From: Acidiferrobacterales bacterium
GTDB lineage: Bacteria > Pseudomonadota > Gammaproteobacteria > Arenicellales > Poriferihabitantaceae
Direction of reading: 5' to 3'
Assembly (NCBI GenBank): GCA_019633985.1
Contig: JAHQWE010000007.1
Location: 1-47,770, forward strand
Length of the DNA: 47,770 bases
Part shown: positions 40,514 through 47,770 of the stretch, piece by piece
How positions within the stretch are numbered: the stretch's first letter is position 1
Layout: the number at the start of each line of letters is the position of its first letter
Notes under the pieces: generated by a model
Database searches by the model: none
The model's input: the letters and a program-made list of their open reading frames with translations, nothing else
Told to the model about the DNA's origin: nothing
Made by a program: the position numbers and the translations under genes

Positions 40514-41449
40514 ATGAACAATCGATCGCTTCCGCCTCTCAACGCGCTCAAAGCGTTTGAAGCCGCTGGACGACACTTGAGTTTTAGTAAGGCGGCGGAA
40601 GAGTTGAGTGTGACTCCCGGCGCCATCAGTCATCAGATCAAACTACTGGAGGAACAGTTGGGGGTATCGCTATTTCGTCGTTTGACTCGATCGCTCCGTC
40701 TGACCGAAGCGGGACAAGCAGCACTGCCAGTATTGGGCCAGGGTTTTGACAAGTTATTTTTAGGTGTTGAGCAGATACGTGCCCATAGCGAACGTGGATT
40801 GCTGACTATCAGCATCAGCCCCTCGTTCGGGTCGATGTGGCTGGTTCCCAGGTTAGAAAGTTTTCGACGATCGCATCCCGATATCGAAATCCGCTTAGAT
40901 GGAACCGACAGGCAGGTTGATCTCGCACGAGATGGGATCGACGTCGCGATACGATATGGTCCGGGTGGTTATGAAGGAGTGCGAGTTGACTTATTGTTTA
41001 GTCAGACGAACATGCCGGTTTGCAGCCCCAAGCTGTTAAGCGGCAAATATCCCTTAAGGCAACCCGATGATCTGCGCCATCATACTCTGCTGCATATAGA
41101 CTGGAAGGATGCCGAGCCGAGTTGGCGTATGTGGTTGCTGGCAGCAGGATTGAAGCAGATCGATTCTACTCGCGGGCCCCATTTTTCGATGGAGAGTATG
41201 GCGGTGCAGTCAGCGATCGACGGCCATGGAGTCGCGCTGGTTGGCAATGTTCTTGTGGCAGATGACATTGCGAGCGGAAGGTTAGTGCAACCCTTTGATT
41301 CCAGTCTCAACAAGCCGCTTTCTTTTTCTTTTTATCTTCTGAGCGTCGGCGGCGAGAGAGAACTCAGTAAGGTGGCGCTGTTTAGAGAATGGCTGCTTGA
41401 AGAAGCGCGTGAGACACGATCTTTACTCGAGGCCAATACTACAGACTAG
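40514..41449 (+). CDS. LysR-family transcriptional regulator (GcvA-like)
   Basis: A 311-residue LysR protein. NAL-KAFEAAGRHLSFSKAAEELSVTPGAISHQIKLLEEQLGVSLFRRLTRSLRLTEAG (residues 8-65) is the winged helix, and the SPSFGSMWLVPRLESFRRSHPDIEIRLDGT segment opens the GcvA-type effector domain. GcvA-like LysRs control glycine cleavage, beta-lactamase or small transport genes. It is divergent from the EamA transporter, which is the likely target. The start is ATG with a weak AAGG ahead. Confidence 0.92.
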   Translation: MNNRSLPPLNALKAFEAAGRHLSFSKAAEELSVTPGAISHQIKLLEEQLGVSLFRRLTRSLRLTEAGQAALPVLGQGFDKLFLGVEQIRAHSERGLLTISISPSFGSMWLVPRLESFRRSHPDIEIRLDGTDRQVDLARDGIDVAIRYGPGGYEGVRVDLLFSQTNMPVCSPKLLSGKYPLRQPDDLRHHTLLHIDWKDAEPSWRMWLLAAGLKQIDSTRGPHFSMESMAVQSAIDGHGVALVGNVLVADDIASGRLVQPFDSSLNKPLSFSFYLLSVGGERELSKVALFREWLLEEARETRSLLEANTTD

Positions 41450-41560
41450 TCAACCGCTTGGCGCCGGTGAGCGGACAGCATATTCAAGTTAAATAAACGT
41501 GGAATTCAATATGTGATATGGAATGCCAGATCAGGACACCGCCACGAAAACTTCCGTCAG

Positions 41561-42160
41561 TTAGTCTATCGGAAAGTTCATCCAGCCAGTCACAATATAT
41601 TTCTTTCCTCCTTTGAGCACCGAGCCGGTGTGGGCATGGGTCCATTCTGCGGGCCATATGAGAGTTTTTCCCTTCTCGGGTTTGATTTTCAAACCGTAAT
41701 GGTGGAAATCGGTGGTACCACCTTCCTCGACATCATTGAGATAGGTCATAAAAGCGAAGATACGATGTAGTTTTGAGAGATGTGTTCTTTCTGAATGAAG
41801 GTTGGCGAAATGATCCCCTGGCAGATAGCGCTGAACATTAAACGAGCCGATCTGGATTTTTTCCAAAAACGTTTGGAGAAAAGGCCATTGTTCCTTGTAA
41901 TCGAGGAATAATGCCTGGAGTTGGTGAAAGTAATCTTGGAAAACTTCGTATTCCGGGTTGGCAATCTCGTTGGGATTGATCGCAATATCGGTAGACTTCT
42001 TGTGCTCCAGCTTTACTCCGCTGGACGTTGCACCAGGAGCCTGTAATTTTTGATGGTCTTCGAAAAACGCGATCATGTTATCGCAAATGCTGACATCTGC
42101 GAGTTTCCAACAACCGATAAAGTTGGGCGATTCACCAGCGGTGATTTCTATTCTGTTCAA
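41561..42160 (-). CDS. 2-oxoglutarate/Fe(II) oxygenase, prolyl-4-hydroxylase-like
   Basis: A 199-residue double-stranded beta-helix oxygenase. Iron ligands are H122 and E124 (LHSER, HxE instead of the commoner HxD) and a distal His in THAHTG (H175 or H177). K187 in KKYIVTGW is placed to bind the 2OG carboxylate. YLNDVEEGGTTDFHHYGLKIKPEKGKTLIWPAEW is the standard P4H-like core. The target is likely a protein or peptide side chain. It overlaps the TPR gene by four bases, so the TPR protein may be its partner or substrate. Confidence 0.88.
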   Translation of the reverse strand: MNRIEITAGESPNFIGCWKLADVSICDNMIAFFEDHQKLQAPGATSSGVKLEHKKSTDIAINPNEIANPEYEVFQDYFHQLQALFLDYKEQWPFLQTFLEKIQIGSFNVQRYLPGDHFANLHSERTHLSKLHRIFAFMTYLNDVEEGGTTDFHHYGLKIKPEKGKTLIWPAEWTHAHTGSVLKGGKKYIVTGWMNFPID

Positions 42161-42711
42161 TTGAGGTACTCTACTCCATTGGCGGTGAATTCAATCAATC
42201 CCGCACCGCGTTGCAAATATTTTAGGCCGTCTTGATGGGAGTTTAAATGCAACAATGTTTTACCCAGCACACGATTCAGTAGCTTGTTCTTGGGATATTT
42301 ACGAATAGCAGATGCAACAAATTCCCTGGTCTCTTCTTTGGACTTCAAATTCAACAAACACAGCGCATATTTTTCAGAATTCTTTTCATTGTCGAAATCG
42401 ACATTGATAATTTTTTGCAGAAGTGGCAATGCCTCAGACCATCGATCCAATCGGGTATAAGCATTTGCTAGGTTGTTTACGAGCACTGGCTGATTGGGCA
42501 TCAGCGCATTGCAGCGTCGGTAGAAGTCTATGGCCTCTTCGAACTTGAGTCGCTTTTCGTTCACCAGCCCCATATTGTTGAGCACGGAGACATGATCAGG
42601 TTGTTCGCTCAACAGGGTCTGGTAGATTTCGAGCGATTCAGACAATTTGCCGGCATTGCATAGCTTCTCAGCCTGCGAAAAACGTTCGATAAATTTTTGA
42701 TCTGGGTTCAT
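42157..42711 (-). CDS. TPR-repeat protein paired with the oxygenase
   Basis: A 184-residue protein with tandem tetratricopeptide repeats. Units are visible at about 16-49 (AGKLSESLEIYQTLLSEQPDHVSVLNNMGLV), 50-83 (EEAIDFYRRCNALMPNQPVLVNNLANAY) and 84-117 (EALPLLQKIINVDFDNEKNSEKYALCLL). TPRs bind peptide segments, and small Pro-rich or acidic tails are common ligands. It overlaps the 2OG-oxygenase gene, so the pair may act as one enzyme with a substrate-binding subunit. There is no signal peptide, so it is expected in the cytosol. Confidence 0.85.
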   Translation of the reverse strand: MNPDQKFIERFSQAEKLCNAGKLSESLEIYQTLLSEQPDHVSVLNNMGLVNEKRLKFEEAIDFYRRCNALMPNQPVLVNNLANAYTRLDRWSEALPLLQKIINVDFDNEKNSEKYALCLLNLKSKEETREFVASAIRKYPKNKLLNRVLGKTLLHLNSHQDGLKYLQRGAGLIEFTANGVEYLN

Positions 42712-42814
42712 AGGTGTCTTGCTGAACGCGGTAGTGAATGATTCAGAAATTCCAGAATTGGTGTTTCTTGTTGAACTAGGGGAAACTTAGTGGTGAGTAG
42801 ACGATGGGTAAACA

Positions 42815-43606
42815 GTGATCGAGACGAATGAAGCGACAATAAGACTTGGATTCTTCTTCGGAACGTTCGTAATTATAGCGCTCTGGGAGCGTTGTATGTC
42901 CAGGCGTCCGACTACCAATCTGACGATCTTCAGGTGGCTGAATAATCTAGGAATCCTTGCGCTGGATGTTCTGTTGCTCAGACTGGTTTTTCCCTTACTC
43001 GCTGTCGGTTTTGCTGGATTCCTGTCATCGAAAGGGTTTGGATTGTTCAATCTTATTGAACTCTCTGGCTGGCTTGCTTTTGTGGCGACGTTGTTGCTGC
43101 TTGATTTGGCGATCTATTTGCAACATATATGTTTTCACAAGTTCCCTACACTATGGCGATTGCACAGGGTGCATCACACCGATATTGAATTTGATGTCAG
43201 TACAGGAATCCGCTTTCACCCATTTGAAATGCTTCTGTCCATGCTCATTAAACTTACGGTGATTGCCTTATTGGGTCCGCCGGTACTGGCAGTGCTGGTA
43301 TTTGAAGTAATGCTGAATGCGACATCGTTGTTTAATCACGGAAATATTCGCATTCCCAAAGCGATAGATCGATGGCTGCGCTATGTACTGGTAACTCCAG
43401 ACATGCACCGTGTCCATCATTCCATTCTTCAAAGAGAAACAAACAGTAACTTCGGATTTAATCTGCCGGTATGGGATCGGCTTTTTGGAACCTACGTCGC
43501 CCAACCCGAAAGTGGTCATGAGAATATGACAATCGGTCTTGAAGAGCATCGATCCAAAGGGGCCGGTCGACTGGACAAAATGCTGATTCAGCCATTCAAG
43601 TCTTAG
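42815..43606 (+). CDS. sterol desaturase/fatty acid hydroxylase-family protein
   Basis: A 263-residue membrane di-iron hydroxylase, intact unlike the copy at 25742. The start is GTG, with no in-frame alternative near. Spans lie at about 9-25, 42-60 and 75-95. The His boxes are HICFH, LHRVHHTD and MHRVHHSI, and PVWDRLFGTYV closes the domain. It hydroxylates or desaturates a lipid such as a sterol, carotenoid or fatty acid. It precedes the STAND regulator on the same strand with a 113-bp gap. Confidence 0.9.
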   Translation: MIETNEATIRLGFFFGTFVIIALWERCMSRRPTTNLTIFRWLNNLGILALDVLLLRLVFPLLAVGFAGFLSSKGFGLFNLIELSGWLAFVATLLLLDLAIYLQHICFHKFPTLWRLHRVHHTDIEFDVSTGIRFHPFEMLLSMLIKLTVIALLGPPVLAVLVFEVMLNATSLFNHGNIRIPKAIDRWLRYVLVTPDMHRVHHSILQRETNSNFGFNLPVWDRLFGTYVAQPESGHENMTIGLEEHRSKGAGRLDKMLIQPFKS

Positions 43607-43719
43607 AAGTTTGTTTTCGGGTTTTCATTTCTGGCTGGTTGTGGATGGAAATTTAAACTCAGGTTGCGTATCGTAACGGCATCATTTGAACGATTGCTCC
43701 CGACGATAAAAGAACAAAC

Positions 43720-46287
43720 GTGATCTATCAGTTTTCCAATTGCGTGCTCAATACTGATCGTGTTCTGCTTTCTCGTGATGGAGTGCCGCAACGAATTGAG
43801 CCCCAGGTCTACAATGCGCTTGTTTTTCTGATCGAAAACCAAAAACAAGTGGTGTCACGCGAACAACTCCTGGAAAAGGTCTGGGGGCATGAACATGTGA
43901 GTGAATCTACGCTGTCGTCCTGTATCAAGATGGTACGGCGGTCGGTCGGAGATAGCGGCAGTCGGCAGGCGGTTATTCGCACCGTACATGGGAAAGGGTA
44001 TGAGTTTATTGCGGATCTCCAAACCGATAAATCCGAGGAGGAAGCCCCGCAAGTAAAATCAACCCGGAAAGAAAGCTCGGCGCCATTGAGTCGGTTGCCC
44101 ATACCTCTCGAGCCTCTTATCGGTCGTGATCAAACCCTCCGAGAGATCCAGGTTGAAATGCATACCAGCAGATTAATTACCCTGGTAGGTCCCGGCGGGG
44201 TGGGTAAAACTTCCCTCGCTTACGAACTGGCACGGTCGGTAGAACACCGGTATACCGACGGGGTGGCGACCCTGGAGCTGTTGCGTGTGAAAGATGCCGA
44301 CTCCACTGTTGAAGCACTGGCGACAGCCCTGGGAGTGCACAATCACGCTGATAAATCACTGTTCACCGCGATCCTGGAATCTTTGAGAGATCGTTCACTG
44401 TTGTTGTTGATCGACAATTGCGAGCACTTGATAGATTCGGTAGTTGAGATAGTCGAACCCATCATTGCCTCATCTCCCAAGGTATTGATTCTGACTACAA
44501 GTAGAGAGGCGCTGGCGATTGAAGGAGAGAAAGTCTGGCCAATTGAACCGCTAAACTATGAACTGCGCGGGTTAGATCCCACTGAATTTGATAAAAAGTA
44601 TCAACTTTCACAAGCTCCCGCCGTAGCGTTGTTTGTTTTGCGGGCCAAATCAGCCGACCCACGATTTGAACTCAATGCGAAGACGCTAGCCATTGTGACC
44701 GAGATTTGCCGGCGTCTGGATGGAATGCCCCTCGCCATTGAGCTGGCCGCTTCAAGGGTTCGGGCGATCGGAGTCGCTGAACTTTCCAAACGCCTTGATC
44801 AACGGTTTCGTTTGTTGAAAGCAAACAAGCGGGGCACCGACCCTCGCCATCAGACACTTAGAGAGACTGTCCGCTGGTCATATGAATTACTCACAACAGA
44901 AGAGCAAGAACTCTTTGTTGAGCTCGCGGTTTTTGCGGGAGGGTTCGACCTGCAGGCGATGGAAGAAATCTGTGGAGATGATGATCCGGACTTAGATTTT
45001 ATTGAATTGATCAGCAGGTTGGTTGATCGTTCAATGGTCACTGTTTCGCAATCTGAAGACGGCCTGTTGCACTATGAACTCCTCGATACACTGCGAGTAT
45101 TTGGAAGAGACAATCTCTCGCCTGAAAAGTCCCTCGCACTTTCGCAAAAGCATGCGCTGTACTATTCGTCGCTTGCCGATTCCATCGAATCACAATTGCA
45201 AGGGCCTGAAGAACAACACATCGTCTCACTGGTAAAACCAAGCTTCGCGGACATGCGGGCAGCGCATCAAAATAACCTGTCTGAGAATCGCCTGGACCAG
45301 GGCATCCGCTATGTGTGTGCGTTGCGGGAATATGCGATGCGAACCATGCGCTATGAGATGTTGGCCTGGACGGGCAACGTTTTAGAGTTAGATGGTGCGA
45401 AGGAGCATGCGCTTTATCCTACCGCGCGATCGATACAGGCCTATCTAGCATGGGTGAGAGGGGACTTCGAATTTGCGATGTCGGTGGCCTACGATGTTGT
45501 CGAGCACGAAGCGTCGAGAGAGCTGACCCCCAGTGGACTGGCTGAGCGTGTGCTTGCCAATGTGCTCTACATCAAGGGAGAAACTGAAACGGGTTTTGAA
45601 ACTACCGGTCGTCAAGTCAAACTGGCCGAGGAGTCGGGGAACCTGTTCAGATTAACCCATGCCTGTTATATGCATTCCGTTGCAGCGAGCTCCATGGGAG
45701 ATTTTGAGTTAGCGGAAATCCTGGCGAATCGTGCCGCCGGCTATGCCGAGCGCTCCGGTAGCCCTACAGATTTGTCATCCAGTCTGGCAGCGAAAGGCTT
45801 TGTTTGCCATCACAATCCGCAAGCTGCGATCGATGCATTTTCGCGTGCCTCTGCAATCGCTGAGTCGGCGGGCAACCGCTGGATGAGTACTTTTTGCCAA
45901 ACCGAAGTCTGCCGCTTGCTACTTGAAACTGATGAGCTTCAGGCGGCGAGGATCAAGCTGGCAGAGGTCGTTGATATCTGGTTTCGGGCTGGAGAATGGG
46001 GGCAACAATGGCTGACATTAACCGGATGTGTGGTTGCTTTGGTAAAGCTTGGAAACACCGAGCTAGCCGCGCAAGCCATTGGGGCAATTGAAGAACGGGC
46101 GGTGCTGGGTGCCTTGCCAGTTACCGAAAGCTTGAGAGTTCAGGCATTTGAAACCAGCGATTTTCTCAAGAAGCACTTTGGCGACGAACAATATCAATTG
46201 CTGGTTGATCAAGGAGCACAATTCCCCGTCACAGAGATTGTGCAAAGAACGAGAACAGCGTTACTCCCCAATTCGGTATCACCCTGA
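43720..46287 (+). CDS. winged-helix STAND ATPase regulator
   Basis: An 855-residue regulator. Residues 1-100 are an OmpR/CadC-type winged helix (IEPQVYNALVFLIENQKQVVSREQLLEKVWG, SSCIKMVRRSVGD). Residues 130-400 are a STAND/NB-ARC ATPase, with Walker A GPGGVGKT at 157-164, a Walker B LLLLIDNCEH and the sensor ILTTSREAL. RRLDGMPLAIELAASRVRA is the winged-helix STAND motif. Residues 480-850 are helical TPR-like repeats. STAND regulators switch on when a ligand binds the repeats. The start is GTG. Its target is unknown but may be the adjacent lipid hydroxylase or methyltransferase. Confidence 0.9.
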   Translation: MIYQFSNCVLNTDRVLLSRDGVPQRIEPQVYNALVFLIENQKQVVSREQLLEKVWGHEHVSESTLSSCIKMVRRSVGDSGSRQAVIRTVHGKGYEFIADLQTDKSEEEAPQVKSTRKESSAPLSRLPIPLEPLIGRDQTLREIQVEMHTSRLITLVGPGGVGKTSLAYELARSVEHRYTDGVATLELLRVKDADSTVEALATALGVHNHADKSLFTAILESLRDRSLLLLIDNCEHLIDSVVEIVEPIIASSPKVLILTTSREALAIEGEKVWPIEPLNYELRGLDPTEFDKKYQLSQAPAVALFVLRAKSADPRFELNAKTLAIVTEICRRLDGMPLAIELAASRVRAIGVAELSKRLDQRFRLLKANKRGTDPRHQTLRETVRWSYELLTTEEQELFVELAVFAGGFDLQAMEEICGDDDPDLDFIELISRLVDRSMVTVSQSEDGLLHYELLDTLRVFGRDNLSPEKSLALSQKHALYYSSLADSIESQLQGPEEQHIVSLVKPSFADMRAAHQNNLSENRLDQGIRYVCALREYAMRTMRYEMLAWTGNVLELDGAKEHALYPTARSIQAYLAWVRGDFEFAMSVAYDVVEHEASRELTPSGLAERVLANVLYIKGETETGFETTGRQVKLAEESGNLFRLTHACYMHSVAASSMGDFELAEILANRAAGYAERSGSPTDLSSSLAAKGFVCHHNPQAAIDAFSRASAIAESAGNRWMSTFCQTEVCRLLLETDELQAARIKLAEVVDIWFRAGEWGQQWLTLTGCVVALVKLGNTELAAQAIGAIEERAVLGALPVTESLRVQAFETSDFLKKHFGDEQYQLLVDQGAQFPVTEIVQRTRTALLPNSVSP

Positions 46288-46721
46288 AGGAAAACCAAAC
46301 CCCGCTAACAAATGTGGGGATTATGTGGAGGTATCTCCACAAAATTCTTCAAATTTTGGCAATCACAGGATAGAGGGCGAACTCAGGCCTATTACCTCGG
46401 AAGGCGTTGCGCACTAAAACCTCGTAAATACCCCAAAAACCTTGGACTCCGCCAGCACTTTTCTGATTATTACGTTTTACAGCGTTCCCGCATTTCTCCT
46501 CTTTCTCTTCAGAATTCGAAAGAATCCGGCGGAAAATGGATGTCACAGATAATCCCCACGAGTTCCACGCGCTATCTTCAAGTTTCGATCCGTGCTGATG
46601 CCTACCATATGCGTCAGGTTGGTACTGCGTTTTCGTTTAGGCGCAAAATCAATTTTCATTAACCGGACGGCGTAGCAAACCTAACTTGAGCACTCTGTCC
46701 ACTAAATTTAAGGAGAAAACA
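46288..46721. other. non-coding region with two hairpins
   Basis: A 434-bp gap. CCCC...GGGG at about 46300-46319 and a perfect TGTGGAG-GTAT-CTCCACA (46324-46341) could end transcription of the STAND gene, though no U-tract follows. The rest has no RNA gene or credible coding frame that I can support. A Shine-Dalgarno AAGGAG just before 46722 belongs to the next gene. Confidence 0.5.
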
Positions 46722-47552
46722 ATGAACACAGTCGTTACCACTAGGAATGATCAGCCAAATTTCACCGCAATTAAGCAAAAGCAGCAGGCCGCATGGGGTT
46801 CGGGAGACTATGGCAAGGTAGGAGTCACTTTACAGATTACCGGTGAGCAGCTCTGTGAATCAATGGATTTACGAGCAGGTATGAGCGTTCTGGATGTTGC
46901 TGCCGGAAATGGCAATGTGACGCTTGCCGCGGCTCGACGTTTTTGCGACGTTCTGTCTACGGACTACGTTCAGTCATTACTTGAGCAAGGACGCGTGCGT
47001 GCGGATGCAGAAGGTTTGGATGTTCGATTCGAAGCCGCAGATGCCGAGAATCTGCCATATGAGGACAATCGTTTTGATAATGTTGTGTCTACATTTGGCG
47101 TGATGTTTGCCCCTGACCAGATCACCTGTGCACGTGAACTTATGCGAGTCTGCAAACCAGGGGGCAAAATTGGAATGGCAAACTGGACGCCGGCTGGATT
47201 TATTGGGCAGCTTTTTAAGATTATCGGCCAATATGTTCCTCCACCTGCTGGAGTGAGTTCTCCTGCTCTTTGGGGAACAGAAGAGTTTTTGCATAACAAC
47301 TTTGGTCAACATGCTGAAAATATCGAAATTCGCTCAAAGATGTTTAATTTCCGCTATGCGTCTCCGCAACACTGGGTAGATGTTTTTCGTACCTATTACG
47401 GCCCTTTTCATAAGGCAATACTGGCGTTGGACGAAGAACAGGGAAATCAACTGCAACAGGATGCAATCAACCTGATCGGGAAACTGAATGTAGCGAAAGA
47501 TGGAACCATGGTGTTGCCATCAGAATATCTCGAAATTGTCATTACCAAATAG
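46722..47552 (+). CDS. class I SAM-dependent methyltransferase (UbiE-like)
   Basis: A 276-residue methyltransferase. ATG 46722 has a clear AAGGAG upstream and is preferred to the in-frame ATG-like start 36 bp earlier. Motif I is MSVLDVAAGNGNVTLAAA, with LSTDYVQSLLEQGRVRA and VRFEAADAENLPYEDNRFDNVVSTFGVMFAPDQ for motifs II-III and the post-motif GKIGMANWTPAGFIGQLF. It resembles UbiE/Coq5-type enzymes that methylate small hydrophobic acceptors. The acceptor is unknown. A hairpin follows. Confidence 0.9.
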   Translation: MNTVVTTRNDQPNFTAIKQKQQAAWGSGDYGKVGVTLQITGEQLCESMDLRAGMSVLDVAAGNGNVTLAAARRFCDVLSTDYVQSLLEQGRVRADAEGLDVRFEAADAENLPYEDNRFDNVVSTFGVMFAPDQITCARELMRVCKPGGKIGMANWTPAGFIGQLFKIIGQYVPPPAGVSSPALWGTEEFLHNNFGQHAENIEIRSKMFNFRYASPQHWVDVFRTYYGPFHKAILALDEEQGNQLQQDAINLIGKLNVAKDGTMVLPSEYLEIVITK

Positions 47553-47562
47553 GCTCCGCCGT

Positions 47563-47596
47563 TACCGATGTGCCTGTTGAAAATGGCACATCGGTA
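47563..47596 (+). terminator. hairpin after the methyltransferase gene
   Basis: TACCGATGTGCC (47563-47574) and GGCACATCGGTA (47585-47596) form a perfect 12-bp stem with a 10-nt loop, 10 bp after the stop. No U-tract follows, so it is either a rho-dependent-type barrier or a weak intrinsic terminator. Confidence 0.7.
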
Positions 47597-47640
47597 TCCT
47601 CTCAATAAATAGCATTGAACTGCAGCAAACCACTTGCCCA

Positions 47641-47770
47641 ATGAATACCCTAACCAATCAACTGCCCACCTCTTTTAGTATGAAGAGCGACCAGCTTTTT
47701 CTCTGGTTAAAAAAGACGCCTTTACCAGGCAGTCTAGAGTTTAGATTGCAGAAAACAGTTTTTGATGGCC
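47641..47770 (+). CDS. start of a protein gene cut by the window end
   Basis: An open frame from ATG 47641 runs off the end: 43 codons, beginning MNTLTNQLPTSFSMKSDQLF and then LWLKKTPLPGSLEFRLQKTV. It follows the methyltransferase hairpin in the same direction. No strong ribosome binding site is visible and the family cannot be recognised from this short start. Confidence 0.45.
   Translation, partial: MNTLTNQLPTSFSMKSDQLFLWLKKTPLPGSLEFRLQKTVFDG

Noticed and set aside
46312..46662. A 116-codon frame in the gap before the methyltransferase gene
   Set aside because: Overlaps two hairpins, has low-complexity basic composition and no ribosome binding site or family match; treated as non-coding.
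1..47770. CRISPR array, rRNA, tRNA or insertion sequence
   Set aside because: No spaced direct repeats, no RNA gene signatures and no transposase frames were seen on either strand.

Overview
The window looks like a chromosomal segment of a marine, aerobic, heterotrophic gammaproteobacterium. Supporting this are a TRAP transporter, an ABC uptake system for small organosulfur or quaternary-ammonium solutes, a DddP-type enzyme, several Fe(II)/2-oxoglutarate oxygenases and a chromosomal-integron-like cassette array. The species cannot be named from the sequence alone. No rRNA, tRNA, CRISPR array, insertion sequence or integrase gene was seen.

Bases 1 to about 4400 (possibly to 5100) are an AT-rich run of small genes, all on the + strand. 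They are separated by at least eight attC-like recombination sites (19-66, 386-444, 885-962, 1601-1658, 2202-2259, 2823-2897, 3299-3347, 3732-3804). This is the inside of an integron cassette array; the integrase must lie outside the window. The cargo is three toxin-antitoxin cassettes (one HicAB, two RelB/ParE-like, the second with a frameshifted toxin), small membrane or exported proteins, a glyoxalase/bleomycin-resistance-like protein, a GNAT acetyltransferase and perhaps an ABM-fold protein.

From 5.3 to 14.2 kb is a catabolic region. It holds a DUF1989-GcvT fusion protein divergent from a LacI regulator with a perfect 18-bp operator between them, a DddP-like M24 metalloenzyme with an overlapping GNAT, and an operon of tungsten/molybdenum aldehyde oxidoreductase, MoaD-like protein and EamA exporter. 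From 14.3 to 17.2 kb is a compact minus-strand cluster: a 46-aa single-span membrane peptide, a 29-aa peptide, a GDP-mannose-dehydratase-like enzyme and a large protein with a methyltransferase-like C-terminus. These genes are separated by 3 nt or overlap. From 17.3 to 24.7 kb are a gamma-butyrobetaine-hydroxylase-like oxygenase, an SDR dehydrogenase and an FAD amine oxidase on the + strand, facing an ABC importer with an unusually large permease.

From 25.0 to 32.9 kb are a Tat-exported unknown protein, a sterol-desaturase-family pseudogene with two lesions, an epoxide hydrolase, and a MocR regulator divergent from a TRAP transporter. From 33 to 39 kb are a YdjM-like protein, a KefB-type antiporter and a four-gene operon of DUF255 thioredoxin-fold protein, ExbB/MotA-like channel, ExbD-like protein and a Pro-rich membrane protein. 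This may be an undescribed proton-motive-force-driven envelope machine. From 39.4 to the end are an EamA/LysR pair, a 2OG-oxygenase/TPR pair, an intact fatty acid hydroxylase-family gene, a winged-helix STAND ATPase regulator, a methyltransferase and the start of a cut-off gene.

The catabolic genes together suggest uptake and breakdown of methylated onium compounds (DMSP, betaines, carnitine-like molecules). That link is inferred from families and neighbourhood. The two most system-like novelties are the peptide-sugar cluster at 14276-17196 and the PMF-thioredoxin operon at 35354-39035.
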